A stretch of DNA of 64,000 nucleotides from contig CAKVIE010000001.1 of assembly GCA_934754505.1 (NCBI GenBank), forward strand, positions 62,001 through 126,000, in the 5' to 3' direction. This stretch comes from an uncultured Candidatus Melainabacteria bacterium. Lineage in GTDB: Bacteria > Cyanobacteriota > Vampirovibrionia > Gastranaerophilales > Gastranaerophilaceae. Both the position numbers and the translations under genes were made by a program. Shown in pieces: positions 44,547 through 53,243 of the stretch; within the stretch, counting starts at the first letter, position 1; each line of letters starts with the position of its first letter. The notes under the pieces are model-generated. The model searched no databases. It was not told where the DNA came from and saw only the letters and a program-made list of their open reading frames with translations.

Positions 44547-45910
44547 TCAAAAGAGCTTTAAAAAGTCGGCTGTATTTTTATACGAGAGATAGATATCAGT
44601 TGATATAATGCAAAATATTTCAAATTTTTCGTGTTGTTTTTCAGAAAATTTTGAGCCGTCATTTTTGAGAAATTTTCTGATATCGGCAAGAGCATCATCA
44701 ACTTTTTGCGAACTTCCTTCCAATGATGCAAGAGTGTTCAGATACCAGTGAGCATATTCATGAATTACAGTGTCAACATTACCGTCTTTAAGAATGGTTA
44801 TAAGGTTTTTATCAAGTTGATAAAAACCACGAGCAGTATTCTCGCTTTGATAAACTGTATTATCAGCAGGGTTGAAAAGGCTTTGAATATCTGATATACT
44901 AATATTGGCATCTGTTAAGTCGGGAAATTTAGTACCATTGATTTTAGATGCCATTTCTTTTATTTTGTGTCCTGCATAAGAATACTTTGTACCGTTATTT
45001 TGGGGAATATCGACACTTATTTCAACACCATAAATTTTGTTATTATAAACAAAAGCATTGTAATAAATTTCTTGTCCGTTATTTCTTTTAGAATGTCTGA
45101 TATCAGCAGATTTGTTGTAACCATAAACAGCATTTTCAACAAGTTCTTTCAATCCTGAATAAGATTCTCTTTTTGCAGAATCTCTATTTACACCTTTCAT
45201 AGAACGTCCAATATTTGATTTTGAAAAATGAACAATTCTATTATTATCTTTTATTGTTACATCACCTAATAAATTTAAGTTTTCCTGAATCCAATTTTTT
45301 AAATCTTTCACATTATCAAAATTAGGAACAGAATCAACCTGAATATTAACAGGCGTAACATTTTTATCCCAAATACCTTGTTTTACAGATTGATAAAAGA
45401 TATTCGGAGCATTTTTATAAACAGCCTTGATAATATCTTCTTTATCTGTTATACTATTATTAGAGTTCTTGTTTCCTCTTGGGAATTGTACCCTTGTTTG
45501 GCTTTCAAGGACTTTTTTATTTGTATAAATTATTTTGTTTTCAGACAAACATTTTTTTACATAATTTGAAAAATCTTCTTTACCGTACGCCGAAGGTATA
45601 ATATGATAAATTCTTTGGTAAAAATTTCTTCTTTTTCAAACTCAGTTAATTCAGAAAAAGGTTTGTTTGAAAAATCACCATTTGCAGATTGATAAAGTAC
45701 AATACCTTTTTGATTATCAATAATTTGTTGCAGAAGTTTTTGAACAGTTTCACTTTGATTTTGTTCAGAATTTTTGAGAAGTTCAATTTCCTCGGGAGTT
45801 GCTTTTCCGTCGAAAGCTGATGAAAGAGCAAGTTTTTCTTCTTCACTTGCCGTTGAAAAATTTTCGGTAAGCAAGTCAATATTTTCATCGGACAACTTAA
45901 ACGGAACAAC
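44547..45910 (-). pseudogene. Decayed phage-type large polyvalent protein fragment
   Basis: Two minus-strand frames belong together: 45895-45557 (SDENIDLLTENFSTASEEEK) and 45548-44547. The second frame extends upstream of its apparent TTG start as IPSAYGKEDFSNYVKKCL, so the two overlap in different frames near 45560-45640. This indicates a frameshift. The second part has an LPD3-like domain (GRSMKGVNRDSAKRESYSGLKELVENAVYG) and a zincin-type HEYAH at residues 263-267. Both are typical of large polyvalent proteins of phages and conjugative elements. FSEKQHEKF near the end is followed by a stop where homologues continue. I infer a non-functional remnant. Confidence 0.65.
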
Positions 45911-46367
45911 GTCTGAACTGTCTTTGGATTATGATTTTGATAGAGAAAAGAAATTTTCTTATAAAGAGTTAAATCTGAAAGAAAAGATAGAACATATAGC
46001 AGAATTTATCTCCGGAATATGGCAAATTCATCCTTTTGCTGAAGGTAATACAAGAACAGTTGCCGTATTTACTATTAAATATTTAAAGACTATCTGTAAA
46101 TTAGATAGAATAAATAGTGCAGATACAGAATTTTATAATACTTGTGAGAAAATACTTTGTTTTGTTAATAATGCGGAAAACATGTTTTTGAATGGTAACG
46201 TAGAAGACAAGCGATTTATTACTAAACTTCTACTATCGAACTCAACTTATTATAATGAAAAACTTGATATAGTCTTACATCCCATCTTCGATACGTTGCT
46301 TAGATTATCACAAGAACATAAGCAAGCAAAACAGCATATCGAACCTTTTGAAATAATGGCTGTATAA
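45911..46367 (+). pseudogene. 5'-truncated Fic domain
   Basis: The Fic active-site motif IHPFAEGNTRT is intact (HPFxxGNxR), as are the preceding helix EKIEHIAEFISGIW and the following helices. Fic proteins transfer AMP or similar groups to target proteins, often as toxins. The N-terminal part of the domain is missing. The open frame extends left to 45774 only by reading antisense through the neighbouring polyvalent fragment, which is not Fic-like. The two fragments meet head-to-head near 45900, so this looks like a deletion or inversion scar. No antitoxin is seen next to it. Confidence 0.6.
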
Positions 46368-46399
46368 CAAAAAAAACAGTTTCCGAAGAAACTGTTTTT
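46363..46399 (-). terminator. UUCG-loop terminator of tRNA-Asp
   Basis: On the minus strand AAAAACAGTTT and AAACTGTTTTT enclose CTTCGG, that is a stable C(UUCG)G tetraloop, followed by a T-run. It ends the tRNA transcript. The Fic fragment stop lies at its far edge. Confidence 0.85.
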
Positions 46400-46402
46400 A
46401 AA

Positions 46403-46479
<77 letters not shown>

Positions 46480-46607
46480 AACCTTCGCTGGTAAACTTAT
46501 TATAAAACAAGCAAAAAAATTTTGCAACAAATTTTTTATTGCGACTTTAACATGTTTTTTTTATAATTCTTTTATCTATTATTATTAATTATTTTATGAG
46601 GCTTCAT

Positions 46608-48632
46608 ATGAACAAATATTTACTCGAAATCGGTGTCGAAGAATTGCCCTGCAACTTCATTCCCGATGCCCAAAAACAACTTAAATCAGGTTTTGAAAAG
46701 TTTATTAAAGATAACGGAATTTCTTTTTCTTCTATTAAAACTTTCGCAACTCCAAGACGTTTGACCGTTTTGATTGACGGACTTCCCGACAAAAAAGACG
46801 ATATTACAAAAGTTGTTAAAGGCCCTATTTCTAATATCGCTTACGATAAAGACGGTAATTTATCTCCTGCGGGCATGGGTTTTGCAAAGAAAAACGGTGT
46901 TAATCCCGAAAATTTATATGTTGAAAATAATTACTTAATGGCAAAAATTGAAGAAAAGGGCAAATCGACAAAAGAACTTCTTGAGCAAAATGTTTCAAAA
47001 ATTATTTCATCTCTCAACGGTTCTCACTTTATGCGTTGGGCTGATTTCGATGTGAAATTTCAACGTCCGATCAGATGGCTTGTTTCGCTTTTTAACAACG
47101 AAGAAGCTAAAATTTCATTTTTAGATGTAACTTCGGGCAAAACCTCTCGTGGTCATAGATTTGCGAATATGGCTGTTGATGTTGATATCGATAACTACGA
47201 AAAAGAGCTCTCTGATGCAAAAGTTATTGCTGATTTTGACAAGAGAAAAGCAGAAATTGTTAAATCTGCAACCGAAGCTGCAAAATCTATTGGTGCTGAA
47301 ATTGTTTTTGATGAAGACTTGTTAAATGAAGTTACAAACCTTACGGAATGGCCTGTTCCTGTTATTTGCGATTTTGATGAAAAATATTTGAGAGTCCCTG
47401 ATAAAGTTACAGTAACTGTTATGGCTGTTCACCAAAGATATTTCCCGCTTTATAAAGATGGAAAACTCTTAAACAAATTTATCACAATGGCAAATTTTGT
47501 CGGAAACGACGGCTTTGACAACATAAAAGCAGGTAATGAAAGAGTTGTTGTTGCTCGTTTGGAAGATGGTATTTTCTTCTTTGAAGAAGATACTAAAAAA
47601 CCTCTCGAAGCATACCTTGAAAATCTTAAAGACATGACTTTTCAAAAAGGCATGGGTTCAATGTATGACAAAACGATGAGAGTTATTGAACTTTCTAAAT
47701 CTTTGGCGGCAGAAACGAATACTCCTGTTGAAACGGTTGAAAGAACTGCAAGACTTTGCAAAGCTGACCTTGCAACAAGTTTAGTATTTGAATTTACTGA
47801 ACTTCAAGGTTTTATCGGTTGTGATTATGCAAAACATTGCGGTGAAAAAGCGGAAGTTGCAGAAGGCATTAAAGAGCACTATTTCCCGCTTAATGCGACA
47901 AGTGAAATTGCAAAAGGTATTGAGGGTAAACTCGTTGGTATTGCTGATAAAGTTGATACTGTTACAGTTATTTTTGCAAGCGGTGCTAAAATCAGCGGTT
48001 CTCAAGACCCACTCGGCGTAAGACGAGCTGCTTTGGGCGTTTTGAAAACAATTTTGAACGGCGATGTTAATGTCAATTTGACAGCTTTGATTAAAAAATC
48101 AATCGAACTTTTGCCGATAAAAGTTGAAAATACCGAAGAATTGTTCAACAAAATTTATGATTTTTTTGTTCAAAGATTGATTATTTTCTTGTCAGATTCT
48201 TATAAAAACGATATTTTAGATGCTTGCATTTCAAATACTGATGTTCTTGCTGATTTGAAAGGATTTATCAATAAAGTTAATGCCCTTGTTGAAATCGTTA
48301 AAAGACCTGATTTTGCAGTATTGAATGAAGCTGCAGGCAGAATTATCAGAATCATCAAAGGTAAAGAAATTAATGAACTTCCGTGTGAAGATTTATTTAA
48401 AGAAGATTGCGAAAAAGCTCTTTATGATTGTATCAAAGCTATTGATGAAAATGAAAATTCGGCTGTTTTGGCTGAAAATTTATCAAAATGTACTGAAAAA
48501 ATCAGTAATTTCTTTGATAAAGTTTTGGTTATGGACAAAGATGAAAACGTTAAAAACAATCGTCTTAAACTTTTAACTTTGGCAAAATCAAAATTCGATA
48601 AAATTTGCGATTTTTCAAAAATATCAGCTTAA
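46608..48632 (+). CDS. glyS: Glycine--tRNA ligase beta subunit
   Basis: The product is 674 aa. The beta subunit of the bacterial alpha2beta2 glycyl-tRNA synthetase, carrying the tRNA-binding and HD-like domains. Motifs are YLLEIGVEELPCNFIPDA at the start, FATPRRLTVLIDGL, GPISNIAYDKDGNLSPAGMGFAKKNG, MRWADFDVKFQRPIRWLVSL and GSQDPLGVRRAALGVLK. The ATG at 46608 is preferred because GAGG lies 6 bases upstream. The ATG at 46596 contains that ribosome-binding site. The catalytic alpha subunit gene, glyQ, is not next to it and not in the window, whereas the two are often adjacent. Confidence 0.96.
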   Translation: MNKYLLEIGVEELPCNFIPDAQKQLKSGFEKFIKDNGISFSSIKTFATPRRLTVLIDGLPDKKDDITKVVKGPISNIAYDKDGNLSPAGMGFAKKNGVNPENLYVENNYLMAKIEEKGKSTKELLEQNVSKIISSLNGSHFMRWADFDVKFQRPIRWLVSLFNNEEAKISFLDVTSGKTSRGHRFANMAVDVDIDNYEKELSDAKVIADFDKRKAEIVKSATEAAKSIGAEIVFDEDLLNEVTNLTEWPVPVICDFDEKYLRVPDKVTVTVMAVHQRYFPLYKDGKLLNKFITMANFVGNDGFDNIKAGNERVVVARLEDGIFFFEEDTKKPLEAYLENLKDMTFQKGMGSMYDKTMRVIELSKSLAAETNTPVETVERTARLCKADLATSLVFEFTELQGFIGCDYAKHCGEKAEVAEGIKEHYFPLNATSEIAKGIEGKLVGIADKVDTVTVIFASGAKISGSQDPLGVRRAALGVLKTILNGDVNVNLTALIKKSIELLPIKVENTEELFNKIYDFFVQRLIIFLSDSYKNDILDACISNTDVLADLKGFINKVNALVEIVKRPDFAVLNEAAGRIIRIIKGKEINELPCEDLFKEDCEKALYDCIKAIDENENSAVLAENLSKCTEKISNFFDKVLVMDKDENVKNNRLKLLTLAKSKFDKICDFSKISA

Positions 48633-48657
48633 ATAATCAAAATTAAAAATTAATTAA

Positions 48658-48686
48658 ACGGCAGGCATGTTGCTTGCCGTTTTTTT
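48658..48686 (+). terminator. Intrinsic terminator of glyS
   Basis: AAACGGCAGGCA pairs with TGCTTGCCGTTT (one G-T wobble) around TGT, followed by a T-run. Confidence 0.88.
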
Positions 48687-48747
48687 GGGCAAATTTTAAG
48701 TAAAATTACCGAATTGTCTTTTAATATTTTAAAGTTATCATAAGAGT

Positions 48748-49233
48748 ATGAGAATAATAGGTATCGACCCCGGCACAGCAATCGTCGGTTATGGAATAAT
48801 TGATTGTGAAAACGGAATAAACAAGTTAATAACGTCAGGCTCTATTCGTACTGATAAAAACCTTTCCGATGGAGAAAGGCTTCAAGAAATCGAGTCCGAC
48901 CTCAATCAAATTATTTCTCAATATAAACCTGATATTGCAAGCGTCGAAAAATTATTCTTTTTTAAAAACCAAAAAACAATTATTTCTGTTGCCCAAGGCA
49001 GGGGAGTAATCCTTGCTACGCTTGCAAAAGCAGGGGTTAAAATATTTGAATATACACCGCTTCAAATAAAACTTGCAATTACGGGCTACGGAAAGGCAAC
49101 GAAAGATGATGTTGCAGAAATGGTAAAAAAGTTTATTGAATACACCTTTTTTCCAAAATTGGACGATAGTGCAGATGCAATTGCTATGGCGGTTTGCCAT
49201 GTTAGAAGTTGTGAGGATTTGATTTATGGCTGA
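48748..49233 (+). CDS. ruvC: Holliday junction resolvase RuvC
   Basis: 161 aa. Endonuclease that resolves Holliday junctions with RuvAB. The four acidic metal ligands are visible: Asp7 in IIGIDPGTAIVGYG, Glu67 in ASVEKLFF, and Asp140 and Asp143 in LDDSADAIAMAVCH. It is the first gene of a tight plus-strand trio; its end overlaps the next gene by eight bases. ruvA and ruvB are not in the window. Confidence 0.95.
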   Translation: MRIIGIDPGTAIVGYGIIDCENGINKLITSGSIRTDKNLSDGERLQEIESDLNQIISQYKPDIASVEKLFFFKNQKTIISVAQGRGVILATLAKAGVKIFEYTPLQIKLAITGYGKATKDDVAEMVKKFIEYTFFPKLDDSADAIAMAVCHVRSCEDLIYG

Positions 49234-49690
49234 TTTGAAAAAACTTTCTTTGTTTTCTCTTATATTCGGGGCAATTGTTGGGATTTTATCACTTTTACCG
49301 ATATTGGGTGTTGTAAGTTTTTTATTAATTATTTTTTGTTCTTCATTTGTAATTTTGACCATAATGAAAAAAACAGGCAATATGATTTGCCCAAATGAGC
49401 AAAAAGGGCTTGCATACGGTGGTTTGGCAGGATTTATAGCTTTTATCGGATTTGTTATAACTTTTTTACCGCTCGCATTTATATTATCTTTGATTTTTAA
49501 AGAATCCTATTATACAGGAGTAAGTATGATTCTCAAAGGTGGCTTTACGCTTACCATAACACTAATAGTGTTTATCGGAATTTTGTGTGCAATGATGAAT
49601 TCTTTTTCAGGGCTTGCCTCAATTTATTTCTTTAATTCCGAAAACAATAATGCAAAATTTACGTTAGATATTAAGAAAAAGGAAAAATAA
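49226..49690 (+). CDS. Unknown four-helix membrane protein
   Basis: 154 aa with about four hydrophobic helices and a charged C-terminal KKKEK tail. I do not recognise the family. It overlaps ruvC by eight bases and shares TAATG with the mtnA start, so it is translationally coupled to both. A perfect copy of the 15-bp palindrome AACACTAATAGTGTT lies inside it (49558-49572), read as ACA CTA ATA GTG. Confidence 0.75.
   Translation: MADLKKLSLFSLIFGAIVGILSLLPILGVVSFLLIIFCSSFVILTIMKKTGNMICPNEQKGLAYGGLAGFIAFIGFVITFLPLAFILSLIFKESYYTGVSMILKGGFTLTITLIVFIGILCAMMNSFSGLASIYFFNSENNNAKFTLDIKKKEK
49558..49572. repeat. 15-bp palindrome, copy 1 (AACACTAATAGTGTT)
   Basis: Perfect 7-base arms AACACTA and TAGTGTT around a central A, in the coding sequence of the membrane protein. 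Confidence 0.85.
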
Positions 49691-50745
49691 TGGCATTTGA
49701 ATCAAAAATTAAAACAATCGAATGGGTTGATAATGTGTCAAGAATGATTGACCAAACCGTTTTGCCGAAGAAATTTGTTTTGAAAGATGTTACTACGGCA
49801 GAAGAAATGTATGATGCAATAAAAATAATGATAGTCAGAGGTGCTCCGGCTATCGGTATTGCAGGTGCTCATGGCGTTGCACTCGCTGCTTTACAGGCGA
49901 AAAAGAAAAATTTAAACAGAGCTGATTTCGATAAATTTGTCAAAGAAAAGGGTGAGTATTTAAAAAGCTCAAGACCGACTGCGGTTAATTTGATGTGGGC
50001 TGTTGATAAACAACTCGAAATGCTCGCTGATACTGCACTTTCGGTTGAAGAAATAACTAAAAAGCTCATTGATAATGCCGTAAAAATGGAAAATGAAGAT
50101 ATCGAAATTAATAAAAAAATGGGTGATTTTGGTGCGGAAGTTGTTCCCAAAGGCGGAACAGTTTTAACACACTGCAATGCGGGAGCTTTGGCAACTGTCG
50201 GTTATGGTACGGCTCTCGGTGTTATTCGTTCTGCTTATGCGAAGGATCCTACAATTAAGGTTTTTGCAGATGAAACTCGTCCACGTCAGCAAGGTGCAAG
50301 ATTAACTACTTGGGAATTGACCGAAGACGGTATTGATACGACGCTTATAACAGACGGAATGTGTTCATATTTTATGAATAAAAAAATGATTGATGTCGTT
50401 ATAACAGGTGCGGATAGAATTGCGGCAAACGGCGATACTGCAAATAAAATCGGTACTTATACCGTTGCAATCGCTGCAAAATATCATAATGTTCCTTTCT
50501 ATATTGCAGCTCCGCTTTCAACTATTGATACCTCAATCGCATCAGGGAAAGAAATTCCGATTGAAGAAAGAAACCACGAAGAAGTAACTCATATTAACGG
50601 CGATTGGATTTGTGCCGAAAAAGTTAATATCATCAACCCCGGATTTGATGTTACACCAAATGAGTTAATTGCAGGTATAATTACCGAAAAAGGTATTTTA
50701 AGACCCCCGTTTAAAGAGTCAATTAAAAAAGCATTTGAGCAATAA
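49690..50745 (+). CDS. mtnA: S-methyl-5-thioribose-1-phosphate isomerase
   Basis: 351 aa. It converts methylthioribose-1-phosphate to methylthioribulose-1-phosphate in methionine salvage. eIF2B-like fold motifs are IVRGAPAIGIAGAHGVALA, LTHCNAGALATVGYGTALGVI (catalytic Cys), ADETRPRQQGARLTTWEL, and VITGADRIAANGDTANKIGTY (catalytic Asp). Closely related ribose-1,5-bisphosphate isomerases differ in detail, but the full match favours MtnA. No other methionine-salvage gene is in the window. It is translationally coupled to the upstream membrane protein. Confidence 0.93.
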   Translation: MAFESKIKTIEWVDNVSRMIDQTVLPKKFVLKDVTTAEEMYDAIKIMIVRGAPAIGIAGAHGVALAALQAKKKNLNRADFDKFVKEKGEYLKSSRPTAVNLMWAVDKQLEMLADTALSVEEITKKLIDNAVKMENEDIEINKKMGDFGAEVVPKGGTVLTHCNAGALATVGYGTALGVIRSAYAKDPTIKVFADETRPRQQGARLTTWELTEDGIDTTLITDGMCSYFMNKKMIDVVITGADRIAANGDTANKIGTYTVAIAAKYHNVPFYIAAPLSTIDTSIASGKEIPIEERNHEEVTHINGDWICAEKVNIINPGFDVTPNELIAGIITEKGILRPPFKESIKKAFEQ

Positions 50746-50765
50746 TTCAAAAAATAAAAAGTTAA

Positions 50766-50796
50766 AAAGGTCGGAATTAACCGACCTTTAATTTTA
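50766..50796 (+). terminator. Hairpin terminator of ruvC-mtnA unit
   Basis: AAAGGTCGG and CCGACCTTT around AATTAA. The T-run is broken by two A, so efficiency is uncertain. Confidence 0.65.
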
Positions 50797-50899
50797 CCAA
50801 CCGATATCTTTTATCAAATAATCCATATGGTTTTGACAAAACAAATTAGCAAAAATTATTTAAAACACTATTTGTTCTTTGTTACTGTTTATATGCAAA

Positions 50900-50914
50900 A
50901 ACACTATTAGTGTT
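50900..50914. repeat. 15-bp palindrome, copy 2, overlapping the mazG stop
   Basis: AACACTATTAGTGTT, with arms extended by A/T on both sides (AAAA and TTTT). The mazG stop codon TAA lies inside it. The hairpin with its T-run probably terminates the minus-strand operon. A degenerate partial copy (AACACTATTTGTT) lies about 35 bases to the left. Confidence 0.85.
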
Positions 50915-51689
50915 TTTGTGTTGCTTCTTCATTAGAAATTTCTTTTTTAGCTTTTTTCCAAAGTTCGTTCCATTCGTCAAAAGACAATTCTTTTAACGGT
51001 TTTTCGGTTAATTCTTCCATTTTTCTAAAGCGTTTCATAAACTTTGTATTTGAGCGAATTAGGGCTTGTTCTGCATCTATTTGATTGCGTCTTGCAAGAT
51101 TTACGAGAGCAAAGAGAATATCTCCGAATTCTTCTTCTTTATTGTCGTACGTTTCTGCTTCTTGAAATTCCTTAAATTCAGATAAGATACATTTTTTTAA
51201 TTGGTTGTCATTTTCCCATTCAAAGCCGACTTTAACAGCTTTATTGCTGATTTTCTGTGCACTCATAAGTGCTGATTGTGATTTTGAAACACCGTCCATA
51301 ACCGAGGTTCTGTACGGTTTCTCCTCAGCCTTTATTTTTTCCCAATTATCTAAAATAACTTTTGTATCTTGAGTGTGAATATCTCCGAAAACGTGCGGAT
51401 GTCTGTGGATAAGTTTGTCGTTAATGCGTTTGGCAACATCATCAATATTGAAAGCACCTTCTTCTTTTGCGATTTGTGCATGCAAAACAACTTGCAAAAG
51501 AACATCACCGAGTTCTTCTTTTAAGTGAGTCATATCACCTGAATTCATTGCATCAACGGCTTCGTATGCTTCTTCTATCATATTGTGGCGAAGGGACTTG
51601 TGTGTTTGTTCTCTATCCCAAGCACAGCCGTTTTCAGAGCGTAAAATTTCGATAGTATTAATTAATTTTTCTATATTCGGATAACTCAT
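50907..51689 (-). CDS. mazG: Nucleoside triphosphate pyrophosphohydrolase MazG
   Basis: 260 aa, the two-domain form. MazG hydrolyses (d)NTPs to monophosphates and pyrophosphate and cleans up damaged nucleotides. The first domain has NGCAWDREQTHKSLRHNMIEEAYEAVDAM and LKEELGDVLLQVVLHAQIA (EExxE and ExxD motifs), followed by HRHPHVFGD. The second repeat is KKCILSEFKEFQEAETYDNKEEEFGDILFALVNLAR. It is last in a four-gene minus-strand operon: LCP, nitroreductase, hisG, mazG. The gap to hisG is 12 bases. Confidence 0.95.
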   Translation of the reverse strand: MSYPNIEKLINTIEILRSENGCAWDREQTHKSLRHNMIEEAYEAVDAMNSGDMTHLKEELGDVLLQVVLHAQIAKEEGAFNIDDVAKRINDKLIHRHPHVFGDIHTQDTKVILDNWEKIKAEEKPYRTSVMDGVSKSQSALMSAQKISNKAVKVGFEWENDNQLKKCILSEFKEFQEAETYDNKEEEFGDILFALVNLARRNQIDAEQALIRSNTKFMKRFRKMEELTEKPLKELSFDEWNELWKKAKKEISNEEATQKH

Positions 51690-51701
51690 TTCTGCCTCAC
51701 T

Positions 51702-52568
51702 CTATCGTACCATTTGATCAACTGTCATAATCAAAATACCCTGACCGCCTAATTTCTTTAATTTATTAATGCTGTCATAAACCTTATCATTATCAACAAC
51801 TACGTGAATTACAACATTATTTTCATCATCTAAAAGTGAAGTTACGGTCGGTGATGACAACCCCGGTAAAAATTCTTTTATTCTTGATAATGCCGCTTTA
51901 GGAACGTGAGCCATAAGATATTTTTTGCCCTCTGCATCTAAAACCGATTGAATTGCTGTCAACAAAACGTTGGTTTTTTCTTTTAATTCCTCCGATAAAT
52001 CCTTTCTGGAAATAACAACGGCTGTTGATTCCATTATTTTATCGATAATGCGGAGTTTATTTGATTTTAAAGTAGCTCCTGATGAAGTTATATCAACAAC
52101 AACATCTGAAAGTCCTAATCTCGGTGTGATTTCGGTTGCTCCTGAAACTTCGGTTATTTCTGCAGTTTTGCCGAGTTCATCAAAGTATTTTTTTGTTATA
52201 TTCGGGAAAGATGTTGCAACTCTGAATTTGTCAGGCAAATCTTCCGAAGATAAATAACTTTCTTCTTCTTTTACCGCAACAACCATTTCGCAGTAGCCGA
52301 AATTCAAATCCATTAATTTATCGACATCAGCTTCAAGTTCCGTAACTATATCAAAACCTGTGAAACCTACATCAGCAACACCTTTTTGAACAAAGCTCGG
52401 TATGTCCTGCGTTCTTAAAAATATTACCGAATAATTGCCGTCTTTTGTCACGACTTGCAATTCTCTTTCGCCTTTTGTAGGAAAATTCAATCCTGCATTA
52501 TTTAAAAGTCCGTATATTTTTTCTGACAATCTGCCTTTATTGGGTACTGCTAATTTTAAAATTTCCAT
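51702..52568 (-). CDS. hisG: ATP phosphoribosyltransferase (long form)
   Basis: 288 aa. First step of histidine synthesis: ATP plus PRPP to phosphoribosyl-ATP. Motifs are LAVPNKGRLSEKIYGLL, VADVGFTGFDIVTE and VDITSSGATLKSNKLRIID. The length and the C-terminal 75 residues (VVIHVVVDNDKVYDSINKLKKLGGQGILI) indicate the long HisG with a regulatory ACT-like domain, normally feedback-inhibited by histidine and independent of HisZ. No other his gene is nearby. It starts one base after the nitroreductase stop. Confidence 0.95.
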   Translation of the reverse strand: MEILKLAVPNKGRLSEKIYGLLNNAGLNFPTKGERELQVVTKDGNYSVIFLRTQDIPSFVQKGVADVGFTGFDIVTELEADVDKLMDLNFGYCEMVVAVKEEESYLSSEDLPDKFRVATSFPNITKKYFDELGKTAEITEVSGATEITPRLGLSDVVVDITSSGATLKSNKLRIIDKIMESTAVVISRKDLSEELKEKTNVLLTAIQSVLDAEGKKYLMAHVPKAALSRIKEFLPGLSSPTVTSLLDDENNVVIHVVVDNDKVYDSINKLKKLGGQGILIMTVDQMVR

Positions 52569-52569
52569 A

Positions 52570-53226
52570 TTAATCTATTTCAATCCTTCCGTATTTGCCA
52601 TAGAAAACAACATCTTCTGTACTTTTTCTATTCTTTTTGGTCGGTAAATCCGTGCTTCTGTATCCTAAAGCTAACATACCTGCTATGAACATATCTTCAG
52701 GGATTTCAAATTCAGTTCTTACCGTTTTTGATATTTCGGGATTAAATCCTGTTAATTCATTAGCAAATGCACCTATTATGCAGGAGTCTATTCCGAGTGA
52801 TTCTGCTTGTAAATTCATAAACGATATTGCGTAAGAGCATTGTTCCATTGTTCTTGCTATTAAGATTGCGTTGGAATTTTTTGCAGGATTATAGCCGCTG
52901 TCATTTAATATATGAGTGATGCTGCTTTGAGTCATTCCCTTTTGGGATAAAATTTGAGAGAAATTTTTGTTATTCCAAGCCGAAAAATCACCCAAAACCA
53001 ATATCACATGCGATGCCGCCGTAATTTGTTTTTGAAAGTTTGCACATTGAGAGAGTAATCTTTTTTGTTCTTCACTTTCAACGATAATGAATTTCCAAGG
53101 CTGGACATTCATCCAAGACGGGGCTAATCTTCCTGCTTCAACAATTTCTGCAATAGCTTCTTTGGGGATTTTTTTATCCGAAAATTGTCTTACGCTTTTT
53201 CTGTTTTGAATTTCTTTTAATAACAT
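52570..53226 (-). CDS. Nitroreductase-family FMN oxidoreductase
   Basis: 218 aa. Motifs are IQNRKSVRQFSDKKIPKEAIAEIVEAGRLAPSWMNVQPWKFIIV (FMN phosphate site with NRKSVR) and the later PEDMFIAGMLALGYRS. These dimeric flavoproteins reduce nitro compounds, quinones or enones with NAD(P)H. The physiological substrate is unknown. It lies within the LCP-hisG-mazG operon. Confidence 0.92.
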   Translation of the reverse strand: MLLKEIQNRKSVRQFSDKKIPKEAIAEIVEAGRLAPSWMNVQPWKFIIVESEEQKRLLSQCANFQKQITAASHVILVLGDFSAWNNKNFSQILSQKGMTQSSITHILNDSGYNPAKNSNAILIARTMEQCSYAISFMNLQAESLGIDSCIIGAFANELTGFNPEISKTVRTEFEIPEDMFIAGMLALGYRSTDLPTKKNRKSTEDVVFYGKYGRIEID

Positions 53227-53243
53227 TTTTCTTTCCTGTTTTG

